Shown piece by piece: positions 46,546-58,400 of a stretch of 64,000 bases of DNA. How positions within the stretch are numbered: the first letter of the stretch is position 1; every line of letters begins with the position of its first letter. The stretch lies in contig NC_049985.1 of NCBI RefSeq assembly GCF_000003815.2, forward strand, positions 18,437,347-18,501,346, written 5' to 3'. The stretch is from Branchiostoma floridae (taxonomy: Eukaryota; Chordata; Leptocardii; Amphioxiformes; Branchiostomatidae). The notes beneath the pieces are model-generated. The model was given only the letters and a program-made list of their open reading frames with translations, was not told the DNA's origin and ran no database searches. A program made the position numbers and the translations under genes.

Positions 46546-47289
46546 TGAGGATTTAAGGTGGCAGCTCAGCTGCTTTGTGATGATTACAGAAAATGAACTT
46601 CTGTGACATCCAAAAACCCCTCAGGGCAACTCCAGAATTGGTATCCTCACTATGTTAGCACTTAGCAGTCTGGCAACCCAACTCTTATAGATAAGTATAA
46701 TATATGTTCCTAACATATCTACATGCAGAAAGAAGCTTAGAATTAGATCGAACCTCTACCTTCACTTATCACCAATATGTTATTTCTTCTGTAAAGTTAC
46801 TGGATCTAGTTCAAGATGATCTGTACGTATCCTGTTGGGGCACAAAACTGCAATGAAAATTTTCATTTGATTATGCTATAGATTGGCTGAACCATGATAT
46901 TTCTTTTCATGTATGACAAACCATGTATGTATGTATGTATCATGCTATTGTTTATTGTTTATTGAGATTTTCAGACTCCTGGGTTGCTTGATTCAGTTTT
47001 AATACTACACTGTACTTCTATTGTGCAGTTTCTGGACCTAATTCAAGAATGAAGATAACATGTACTCTCCTTAGCCTGTTCAGCGTTGGGACACAACATG
47101 CCAAAACAAAAAATATTCAGTCATTCAATTCATCATCCTATGGTTGTCTACAATTTATGTTGTGTATAAACTATTAAACTATTGCTACATGATCATGATA
47201 TAGGAGGTGCATGATGTGTCACTTCCTATATATGCCAAACCACGGATGGAGCCATTTAAATCCCTGCCCTGAAGTGACAGCTGGGACAA
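46546..47289. other. Unassigned non-coding DNA
   Basis: I see no gene. A short (TATG)n run lies at about 46924-46940. Confidence 0.3.
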
Positions 47290-48100
47290 ACATATCAACA
47301 GCTGCGGAACCAAAGCACTTCCTGTTCGCATGACGTTACATGTACTCTGCCTGGCACTGTTTGTGTTGGTAGGACCCGAAGCATGACAATCACAACAGAT
47401 CCTGACGTTCAGGCAGTACTAAACACAGACTGGCTGCATATCTGCGGTGTTTATCACCTTGTTGAGAAAAGTGATCAGTCGATTTTTTTTCAGAAGGCCA
47501 CTTCCCCCGGGGTGCGATCGTTATGCACATGCAAAACCGGATAATCTCACAACAAAGGGCACAGACACGTCCACGTAGTAACAGGTCGCTTGTCTAATCT
47601 TAATTAGGCTCGTTAGAAATAAAAACATAAGACAATACGAAGCCGTAAGTGTCTGTGTTGGCAGATGCACACGCCCCCCTCCCTTCAAACCTAAGGGAAA
47701 GTTAGTAAATATTATGGTAGTAATCATTTTGACAGTCTGTCGGCGTCTCTCCTCCTGCCACATTACAGTTTCACCAGAGAAGCAGCGGCCGCGGCTGGCT
47801 TGCCGCCTGGTGGCGGGAAGATTGCGGAGATCGCGGGTATTAGATGATGGAGCGGCTGTACGTGAACGCCATGCCGCCTGCCGTAATGGAGCGGAGGAAA
47901 TCTGTATTCAGGAATTATTCAGCGCACTTGCCGATGCCTCCCCTGCCAATTTAAACCCAGACATCGCGACTACACTGGTATCAGCCGGGCCGATTTCCGC
48001 TGTTTGACAGACATTAGAGGCTACAGACGGAAAGGGATGCCCCTCCCCACTTACATATTCACGTCGGAAAACGCTTTTCGACAAAAAGAAGCGAAATCGG
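47290..48100. promoter_or_regulatory. Long candidate regulatory island upstream of the GCNA-like gene
   Basis: About 800 bp of unique, CpG-containing sequence with AT cores (TAATCTTAATTAGGCTCG, GGAATTATTCAGCG). It lies 1-2 kb before the start codon. Open frames on both strands overlap without protein features. It may be upstream regulatory DNA for the downstream gene or a distal element. Confidence 0.35.
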
Positions 48101-48507
48101 GTAATTTTTACCTGCAAAATCGCGGCTCCGCTTCCGCAGTCATCGGAGTTCCTCCTGCTGACCCCGGGCCGTACCGCGCAGGTGTCAGCGCGCACAGGTG
48201 ACGTCAGGATTTCTCTCACTTTTCTCACATTTTACAAATTTGTATAAAAAGCAACGTCATTTTGCAGATCAAAATACATCATTTATATTCCCTCTGTGTT
48301 GTTTCTGTGTTTCAATCTATAAAGGCCTAAAAAGCGTGTTGATTTCCATGAGGTCACCCGAGGTCATACTGAAGCGGCAGATTCAAAACTGTCATGGCGG
48401 CCGATGGTTGAACTTTTTATTTCCGTGGGAACATTTTCAGAAATTACCTCGCTTTGTTACCAGAATAAGTCAAGATTCGCCTTCCACAGGTCACCAAAAC
48501 ATCCAAG
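48101..48507 (+). promoter_or_regulatory. Putative promoter and 5' non-coding exon
   Basis: A consensus CRE TGACGTCA lies at 48199-48206. A CATGGCGGCC motif near 48393 precedes a strong candidate donor, CCAAG|GTGAGAT, at 48507/48508. Together with the acceptor at 49298-49299 this could be the first, untranslated exon of the GCNA-like gene. There is no transcript evidence, so the exon limits are a guess. Confidence 0.3.
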
Positions 48508-49299
48508 GTGAGATCCCGATGTATATAGAGACGTTTTATGGACTGGAGAATACAATATATTGTCCGATGATTACACTAGACTAGGGGCTTTGAAAAATAT
48601 TTCAAACAGGGCACCGCATATAACGGTTTGATAGGTCTTTATTTACTAATTACACAAATCGCCTTCCCTTATCCCCCCTTTCCAGTCACATCTTGAATTA
48701 CCTGCAAGATGTAAACATGACGTATAGGCAATTTTTACAAGACGTCTACACACATCGCTTCGTCAAAAAAACCTTTTTGTTGTTCTTCATCTTGTTGTCA
48801 TCCTTGTTTAACATCTAATTTTCGCTAGATGTGGTCTCTTAAATAGTGCAGGGTAACACACGGTACAGTATGAATTCGACTGTGTCTCTAGGTATTTAGC
48901 TCTTGGTAACTTGTGCTGGGTAGTTGCTAAAGGTGTTTCTAGGAGAGAAAAACTGTCATCACTTGCCGTCATTGGCTAAAGAAATTTAACATTTTATGAT
49001 TATAATAAGCCTTCTCAGTAGTTACCATGCATGCGCTGGTGAAAAGACCTCTGGGTAATATGTCTAAGTTGAAGGCCCTCAGACGTCAACTGTCTCATCT
49101 CTATTATTGTTTCGATTTGTGTAACAACATCCGGAACGTAATGGTGCCTGCAAAATGGTGGAATGTTGATTTTCTGGGCCCGGGGCATTCAACTTTGACA
49201 TATTACCTGGAGTTCTTTTCATCTGCACATGCTAATGGTAACTAGTGTGAGAAGGCTTATATTTCCACCATTCCTGAAACATATCATCCCTCCCCACAG
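48508..49299 (+). other. Putative first intron (5' UTR)
   Basis: The right boundary is a good acceptor: the pyrimidine-rich CATCCCTCCCCACAG ends at 49299. The left boundary is inferred. I see no repeat or other gene inside. Confidence 0.4.
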
Positions 49300-49328
49300 G
49301 TTGAGCAGCAGGATCAGTAAGACTGGAC

Positions 49329-49451
49329 ATGGCGAAGGTGCCGGACAAGCCGCGGGGTGATGATGATGATGACATGTCGTCCCTCCTGGCCAGGGTCAGT
49401 AAGAAACTGGGCTGGGACAAGTTCAGCTCCTTAGAAGATGCGCTGCAGGAG
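49329..49451 (+). CDS. GCNA: GCNA-like coding exon 1 (residues 1-41)
   Basis: The start ATG at 49329 has good context (GACATGG). An in-frame TGA lies at 49302-49304, just after the splice acceptor at 49298-49299, so translation cannot begin upstream in this exon. It encodes 41 residues with a run of five Asp at 11-15 and a predicted amphipathic stretch (MSSLLARVSKKLGWDKFSSL). The donor is GGAG|GTAAGG. Phase 0. Confidence 0.85.
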
Positions 49452-52400
49452 GTAAGGAACTCACAAGGCAGGACATGATCATGACTGTCGTTCTCTTTTT
49501 GGAGCATGTTTGTTTTTTCTTGGGTTGTTGTCATTTACAACTTGTGCAAATGCTTTTAAAACTTCCCTTGTAGATTTCTTTTTTCTGGATTCACACTGAG
49601 CCATTATTTGAATTTCAGTGTATGATATTGTATTTGTAAATGTTATTTGCAGTCACAAAGGACCACCAAGAATGTCAATCTTTGCTGTGTGCTTTATGTT
49701 TTTAATTGTGTGCAATTTTAATTGAACTGTTTTACAGGTGGAAGCAAAGACACCAGACTGGAAGGGAGGCAAGAAACGCAACTTCTTTGGTTCACAAGAC
49801 GACAAAGAAAACCGTCTTCCTGACAAAAACACCCTGAGCAACGTTCCCTCCGACAGAGTCAGGTCCCACAGCGATGGCTCTATCTTACAGGAAGGGTCCA
49901 GGAAAAAGGGCATCTCCAAAACAACCTCCTCTACTAACGATCACCATGGTGATAAAACATGTGTACCCAAACCTAAAGATTCCCACAAATCCCTACATCT
50001 CAGCACCTCAGGAACCAACGCACAATCTGCCAGTAGGGAGATGCCTTTGAGTAACAAACCCACTCTGTCCAACAGCCCTCATAGCTCCTTGTCACAGAAG
50101 GAACATTTTGTAACAAACAATGTCAGCTCAGAAAGAGAGGAGCCTGTGAAAGTACCTGCTGTGAAGCCAAAACTCTCCAGCGTGAAACAGAGAAGCGCTG
50201 CAGGAAAGGAGAACTCTCAGGGATGCGGCGGCAGTTCTGACAGACACAGGGAGAACCGAAAAGTGGCAACTCTGGGCTTGCATGGACCAGACAACTCCAG
50301 TGGGACCGAAGAGGACTCCACCAGTTCCAAGTAAGTATTGCGAGGAATCAGGACCATCTTTAATTTACCTTCCATCCCACTTGTTATGGTATTTGGGAGC
50401 CCATTCAGAATTTTTTGGCAGGATTGGGATATTTTTGGTTCCAACAAGCTACTAGTACTGTAGCAAATTTCCAGGAACTGGGTGGATCAGAATAGATTTA
50501 TCCTGTTGCATAAGTAGCTGTTGCCTTGCAAACTCCCAATTGTTACTTGTACAGGGTTAGACAGGAGGGAGAAGGCAGTAACTACAATATAATGGAAATT
50601 TCATCAATTGTTTGTGTGTAAAAATCCCACAAGGATGTTCTACCATAGACCATAGACAGGACAGAAACATGGTTTGGATTCAGTAGAGTTTTCAAGTTTG
50701 CATGAAGATGTTTTTACATGATCTTTGCTCCTGTATTGGGCTGAATATGTGTTACCAGTAATAAGGCCTGCAGAATTCCTGCCATGTACTGGGGCCTGGC
50801 AGCAGCAGACTGGGTCAGAATTATCTCTATGCAGCACGGCACTTTGCTCCGCGCAGGGCCGTCCGCTGGATGGTAGAGGGAACGGTTTGTATCCTGCAGT
50901 CATGGATCTCCTAACGCTACGGTTCAAACTGGGGGAAAACAGCTCTGGGAAGATTCCCTTTACCAGAACTCACTACCCAGTCAGACCAAGGAGGTCAAAG
51001 ATGACATGTCCCCGTCGACTGGATGTTAGAGTGAATGGTTTGTATCCTGCAGTCATGGACTCATAATCATATTCATAACAGAGGGGAGAGAGTCAGAGAT
51101 TATAAGGGTTTCATCTGAATTTAGTAACTTGTAAGAGTGAATGGTTTGTATCCTGAAGTCATGGACTCATAACCGACTGAGTGTGGAGGGATAAGGTTCA
51201 AACTGGGGGAAAACAGCGCCTGGAACTGTGAGATTCCCTTCAACAAAACTCACTACCCAGTCAGACACATCCCTGGGTTCAGGTATAGGGAGTTAGAGTG
51301 AACGGTTTGTATCCTGAAGTCATGGACGCATAACAGTGTGCAGAGATAGGGTTCAAACTCCAAACTGGGGGAAAACAGCGCTGGGAAGATTTTCTTTTAC
51401 AGAACTCACTACCCAGTCAGACACGTCCCCTGGGTTCAGGTATAGGGAGTTAGACTTAGAGTGAACGGTTTGTATCCTGAAGTCATGGACTCGTAACAGT
51501 GTGGATAGATAGGGTTCAAACTTGGGGGAAACAGCACCAGGAAGATTCTCTTCACCAGAACTCGTCCCCTGGGATCAGGTATAGAGAGTTAGAGTGAATG
51601 GTTTGTATCCTGCAGTCATGGACTTATAACAGTGGGAACAGATACTAGTAGGGTTCAAACTGGGGGAAAACATCGCTGGGAAGATTCCCTTTAACAGAAC
51701 TCACTTCCCAGTCAGACACGTCCCTGGGTTCAGGTATAGACAATAGGGAGTTAGAGTGAATGGTTTGTATCCTGCAGTCATGGACACATAACAGTGTGGA
51801 GAGATAAGGTTCAAACTGGGGGAAAACAGGACTGGGAAGATTCCCTTCAACAGAACTCTCTTACTAGCCAGACACACCCCAAGGATCAGGTACAAGGAGT
51901 TACATGAATTTTGTAGAGTGAACAGTTTATATCCTGAAGTCATGGACTCATTACAGTGTGAAGAGATTATGACCTAAGGGTTCAAACTGAGAGAAAACAG
52001 TGCCAGAAGATTCCCTTTGAACAACAAAACTCACTATCCAGCCAGACACATCCCCAGATTCAGATTCAGCTTTATTCCTGGATGACTTGGCATGTATATA
52101 CACATGAAATACGTCATCAGTCACAGAATCAACTTTAAAACATTAATGCATTTACAACATTTAAAATTAGACAGCAATCGGATTAAGAAAATAGACACGA
52201 CAGAATCAACATTCTTTACCGATCATCTAGCATTTTCGTACAGCAATCTTACAGAGCGAGGTGCAAATGACATCTCATGTCGCTTCGTTTTACTTTTAGA
52301 TGCCAGGATCAGGTATAGGGAGTTATTTATCAAGTCTGCTGTGTAAAGCTCCTGCAGTATTCATGTGAGGTTTGCCCCCGGACGTCCAGGTCGCACGGCG

Positions 52401-55400
52401 TTTGGACGTCAGCCAGCTCCAGCCGGTTGGAAAGTTGTGGGGCGAATGTGAATCAGACAGCATACAGGTGGCAGGGGGGTGGCAGTATTTTAAGTAAAAG
52501 TAGTAAAAACATTAATTTGACTTAAAGTTTGTCCTTTTTTTCTCCCATATTTTCTGAAATTTCTGGACAATACTAGTAGTCTTGATCAAAATGTGCATGA
52601 GGGAATGCCAAGTACAGACTTTACTTCTCTCGATGGGTGCATGTTGGTTTGTCCCGTATTACTGTAGTTATTTTTGCAGCCCTTAGCTCAGAGCTACATA
52701 TCTCATCAGAGGTACATGAGTTCTACATGAATTATCCTACCAAATACCAGTACATAAACATGCAGGTAAAGCCTTTCATCCTGATAAATACCAGAGCGGA
52801 GCGTGACCTTGTGGGGATAAGAAGGTTAACTGTCGTCGTTCTTAACCCTGATTAAACCGAGACGTTACGACCGCCTTTATCGGCGTGTCGTCGATCATAG
52901 TAATCTCAGGCAGAAATTTGGACGCCTGCTACACTAAAACATTTCCTGGGTTCCCAGACAGGCGTCCAAATCTCTTGGTGAGTCACGGTAAGTAATATAG
53001 GCGTGACTATTGTAGGGGGTCAGGCGGCATCCACCTTCCATGGCAGGGTTGTAGCCAGCCTGAAATCATTTTAAGTCCCCTTGATTTTGAATGGGAATCC
53101 TATGAGCACTGAAGGCATGGCCTGACGTTGTTGCACGTCATTTCTAGGGGGTCTGGGTCCCAGAAAATTTTTAAATCAAGACACTTAATTTCCTGCACTT
53201 TGAGGTACAAATTTTGCTTGTAGACTTAAAAGCTGTTCAATCAGGGGTGCCTAAGCATTTGCACGAACCCTATGAAATTCGTACGAATATTATGTGATAC
53301 ACACCAATCACTATGCGAAAACGCACGAATATTATGAAATTCGCACGAATCACTATGCGAAATCGTACGAATTTTATGAAATTCGCACGAATCACTATGT
53401 GACACACACGAGCCTTATGCTTAGGCACCCCTGTCAATGGCATCTGTTTTTGTGAAGAAGAACACATGGGTTTCAGTTTTTTATATCTTAACATATCAAT
53501 TTTTGTCTGTCCCAGGGGACGGAATGGGGAAAACTTTCTTTCAGTCCCCAGCTGCAAAATTCCTTCAAAGGACTGAAGGACATATGCTGGCTACAACCCT
53601 GTTCCATGGTGCAGAGTTTTCAAGAATTTTAAGTTAGAGTGGTGCATTCGAAGGTATCCTGAGGGCGAAAATTACTGTCAGAGAGGTCACAGTAGAACTT
53701 CAAGACTATGTGACCTGATGGCATCCCTGGTCAATCAGAATTTCATGCTTGTCAGAGGATCTGCTCCCCAGAGTAAGGGCGTCTAGTGCGTCCAATTTCT
53801 TGTTATTTTAAGACAAGCATGTACAAATGAGGCCTGGAGGCATGCCTGGCTAAAAGCCTGTTCCCAGACAATTCTAACTTCGTAAGTACCAGCACAGTGA
53901 CAGTCGTACGGTTTTGATCACTGCGGGATTGATCATCAGGCTGTGACAGATTCACAGAACCAATCCTGCAAGATGACTCATCTGCACAAACGTGTGTGTA
54001 CCAGCTGGGTTGTAGCCAGCCAGAAATCATTTTTCGTCCGCTGGAATCTGGGGGCATGCTCCCAAGGAAAATTTTGAAACCTAGAATTCTGAAACGCTAT
54101 TTCCTGCATTTTGAGGGTTAAATTTTGCTCACAGAGAACGGAATGGGCAATTTTTTTTTCTGTCCCCAGCTGCAAAAAGGACGGGTTCTCAGCTGCAACC
54201 CTGGTGTGTACCAAAAAAAAATTCTAATATTTTCTTAAACGCGACAAGAAAAGAATCTTGTCAGGCCTGAAAACAAGAAAATTAAACTTGAATTTCTAGA
54301 AATTTCTAGGAGTGAAAACCTCTCCAAGAAATCATTTCTTAAAATTAGGAAAATCAAGAAATTATTCCTTGTTATAAGAATCACTCTTGAAGGAATCTTC
54401 AATTTTCATTTCTTATTCTTTCTTGAAATTCTTGATACAGTAGAAGCCGCTTAATTGCACGGCCTATTTGCCAGTGAATTTCGTGCAATTATCCGGCTGG
54501 TGCAATAATGCGAAGTTATCTAGCTGGACCGCACCAGTTTGGGATTTTGGGATTCCGTGCAGTTAACAGAAGTGTGCGTTAATCCGTTGTGCAATTATCT
54601 GGCTTCTACTGTATAAGAAATTTGTCCACTGGTTAAGAAAAATCAAGTAACCTAGAAAAAATAAGGTACAGACTCTCCCTCCGACATGCAGATTTTTCAG
54701 TTCAGTCCTTTCTTAAAACCAAGAACCAAGGAGTCGACTTTGTTGCTAAGGCCTGATGATATAGGGATGTCGAAAGGTTTGGGTGCTGACTGCACGTTTG
54801 AAGTGTGCCTTAGGCGATCACATTGTCATGCATAGATATGATACAGAGCTGCTTGTTTAAATGCTGGTGTTATCGTCCTGAACCGTGTTCTCTTCCTGTG
54901 CAGGGATCGATCCAGGACATCACCTGTGCTTGTATCCAGCGACAGCGATGACTTCGAATCATGTAAGTTTTGTTCTGCTTTGTAAAGAGGCAGGGTTTAT
55001 CCTTGGTGTAATATTCATGGGTTCAAAAAGGTCTTGTTGATTGTATGCAAAAGTTGATGTGTTGAATTGTAAAGACTAATTTACATGCCAGTTCATAGAA
55101 TTTTCATCTAACAGTGACTACTTTTTGAAGATAAGCACATGTACACTGTACCTCCAAATTTTGAATGCCTATCAGTCCATCTTGGTCATGGAGTGACCTA
55201 GTTCTCGTGAGAGTTAATTTCAAGAACTAGGTCGAGACTTGCATGGATCTTCTGCCCCTCGCCCAAGAAGCATGATGTTGCACCTAAAGCCCAGATTGAT
55301 ATTAATAACCTGCCCAGACCAGGAGAGCTGGCAGCGCGCACCTGGGCCTGAGTGGGTTCCACCTGTTGCACGTCTCCATGGGGTGATTCGGGCAAACCTG

Positions 55401-58400
55401 CCGAGTCAGCCATTTCTACATTTGGTAATCAGGAGACAGGCAGAGAATGGAAATGTGCTCCTTTTCGCTGACATGAATATCATTTATGTGAGATTGTGTG
55501 CCGCAGTGGCAGCGTGTTTGCCTTGGGATCGAGAGGTCTCGAGTTGGAATCCGGCTGCGTGTCACCGATCTTGTGCCCTTGGGAAAGGCAGCTTTCCTCA
55601 CTTTACTCAGGTACTTAGCTTCGACTAGGGCCGTCCCTCGGATAGGACGTAAAATGGAGGTCTCGCATCTTGGGGAGAGCCACACCCCACGCACATTTTG
55701 GGCAAACCTGCCGAGTCAGCCATTCCTCCGTCTGGTAATCAGGAGGGCTGACTGGACAGGCAGGGAATGGAAATGTGCTGCTACTCGCTGACATGAATAT
55801 CATTTACTGGCAGACCATACAAAGATAGACAACCTCTTCATTTCACAGGGATCCCTCCTGGGGTGGAAATTTGCAATGTCTTGTTCGGATAGAAATAAAT
55901 TTCACCCCATCCCCAAAATCTGAACTTCAGGCATTCCTCCGTTTGGTAACCAGGAGGGCTCAGGACAGGAGAGGAACGGAAATGTGCTGCTACTCGCTGA
56001 CATGAATAACATTTAGTACTGGCTGACAGGGGTGTACTGTAGCCTCCTTCACCTGCAGGCCACTTTTCATTTAGAGGTTTTGGGGGAAGTGGTAATTACT
56101 TAAAGGGTCAGACAAAATATAAGACAGAGGTACAGTTTACAGTCTACTATTATACTCATATTTTATACATTGTCAAGCAAACATGAGAGCTGCTGTATGA
56201 TTAGAGTCTGTTTGTTTTGGTCATCTGAATGTTTCCGTTACATTAAGAGTCTCTTAAAGGAAGCTAGAGACTCTTAAAATAACGGAAACAACCAAAAGGA
56301 ATGATGGACTCACATCAGATAATTACTTCATTTCAAAGGAGATCCCTCCCCCCGGGATGGACATAAAATGTAATGGCTTGTTCGAAATGAATTTCACTCC
56401 ATCCCCCCAAAACCTGAAGTTCATGACAGGAAAGTAATAAAGATGTATTTTTGTAACATAACAGATTTAACAATGAAAATTCAAATTAATAACATGGGTT
56501 CCCCAACAAATAGTGTAATGGAAAGATTTAAAGCTGCATGGCCTTAAAGCTTTAAGCCCTTCTGGGGAATAAAATGACAGGTGCTACCACTGGACAGGTA
56601 CTTTCCACCACTACATGTAATCTCAGGACCTGGACCAGGTGTTTCTTCCACATTTTTGGGGTCAGCTGATTAACGACATCGTGTGAAATGTGGCGGGAAA
56701 TTAATTTTTACTGGGGCAGAGGTCAAACAGTTGGGTCAAGTGGGTACGACCTAATTTTGTAAGGGTCATTATAAATATGATGTGAGATACCGTCGCAAAG
56801 CTCAGGCTTACAGTAGACACATACTGGGACACTTATCTATTGTGATCCAACGTATGACTAAAAGATACACATGTGAAACCCAATGGAAAACATTAGTTAA
56901 TATCCATGACCAATTGCTCCACCCACAGAAACACAAGGACCTGCCAGCCTGCTGTCTGCTATGCTCTCCTCCTATAGGAGTGATTGATTATAATGAAACT
57001 CATGAGAAATACATTGGAATCGCACTCTCTAATTGGCAAAAAGGAATCATTTCAGACATGTATTCTTCAACCAAAGCAAACATAAAGAACCCTCTGACTA
57101 GGGGGAAAAAAGGGAAGAATACACACAGGAGATATCTCCTCTTCTGCTGGATGTATTTCTCCAGTGCTTCCCCTGAGTTTTCACTATTGAACTGCATGAG
57201 CTTTGTGAGGCATTTAAAGTTGCAGTGCTATTAATATAAATGTCAATAAAAACAATGTTTTTGTGTCCTCAGTTGTTCAGAAGTTGAAAACTCCAACAAG
57301 TTCCAGACCATCGAAGCCTTCAGCAGCCCATCCTAGGTAAGTCAGGGCACTTTGGATTAAATTTTCAACTTTTCCGAACACAGGACTGTAAGGATAGTAT
57401 ACATGTAGGACATTAGGAGAATTCTTGAACACAACCAAGATGTACTTACTTTACATCCTGGTTATGTACAAGAATTCTCCTGTATCCTAATATAGTATAT
57501 TCTACCAACCTGAGGAAATCCTTTTCAGAAGACTGGATTGTAAGGTTTGAACCAGTGGGCCCTCTACCCGCTTCTTTTGAACTTGACATTGTAACCCTGT
57601 AAAATATGGCCATCCAGAGCCCGCCCTGTGAAACTCATTAGGCTGTTCCGTCTGCAGACAACCCTGAACCTTTAGATTTCAACTTATTAGTGAACACCAC
57701 TTCAAGACCTCAGACTTCCTGTGTTCGAGGAGAGCCACATCTTGAGCATGTTAAAGAACCCACCACACTTTTAGAAAAGAGTAGGAGTCCTTCCCGGTGT
57801 GAGTGGATCAAATAAATCTTTCTGGATATGCAGCTTGTACTGCTCAGTACGAACCTCAGGTGTGTTACACCTGAAGGCTGTTTACCGGTAATGCAAAACA
57901 AAGAAACAAAGTGTACAGTTTGCATCTCAAAAGAACGTTGTTCATGCCTCAAAGTGAGTACTCTACGTTCTTCTTGTGAACTTGACATTGCAACCCTGTA
58001 AAATATGGCCATCCTGCGCCCGCCCTGTAAAACTCATTAGGCTGTTCCGTCTGCAGACAACCCCGCAGTACATCACACACAGGCGCAGCAAATCAGGATC
58101 TGTCGGGCGCGATCCGGCCAATCTGATCGTGACCTTGCCTCCGTGTCAGACAAGGTCACCAGGGAAGGGTAATCACGCGGCATCGATCAGACGGACACGA
58201 TCAGAGAACGTCCTCTAAAGGTCCAGTGACCGGGCAGTTGTGAACATCTAACAAATCAAAATCTATCATTTTTTGAATATTTATGACTGGCATTACTGAT
58301 TTTGTCACACAGTGTGATCATGGTAGAGTCAGTTAACATCCAGTTTACACATGATAGTGTCATTTATTCTTAGATAAAAATTGAAAAAGAAGCTAGAAGA

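Larger units (their letters stand above)
55390..56016. repeat. Three diverged copies of a ~100-bp intronic repeat
   Basis: GGGCAAACCTGCCGAGTCAG, TTTGGTAATCAGGAG, GGAATGGAAATGTGCT and CGCTGACATGAATATCATTT occur at 55390-55495 and 55700-55808. A third copy lacking the first block is at 55930-56016. A SINE head lies between copies 1 and 2. Confidence 0.85.

Noticed and set aside
47714-48228. Overlapping ~100-codon frames on both strands upstream of the GCNA-like gene
   Set aside because: They arise from GC-richer sequence with few stops. No domain, and no splice pattern that fits the downstream gene.
56782-57234. 150-codon open frame in intron 3
   Set aside because: No recognisable domain, no splice or promoter support, and it lies inside an intron of the GCNA-like gene. 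It could be a chance frame or a decayed element.
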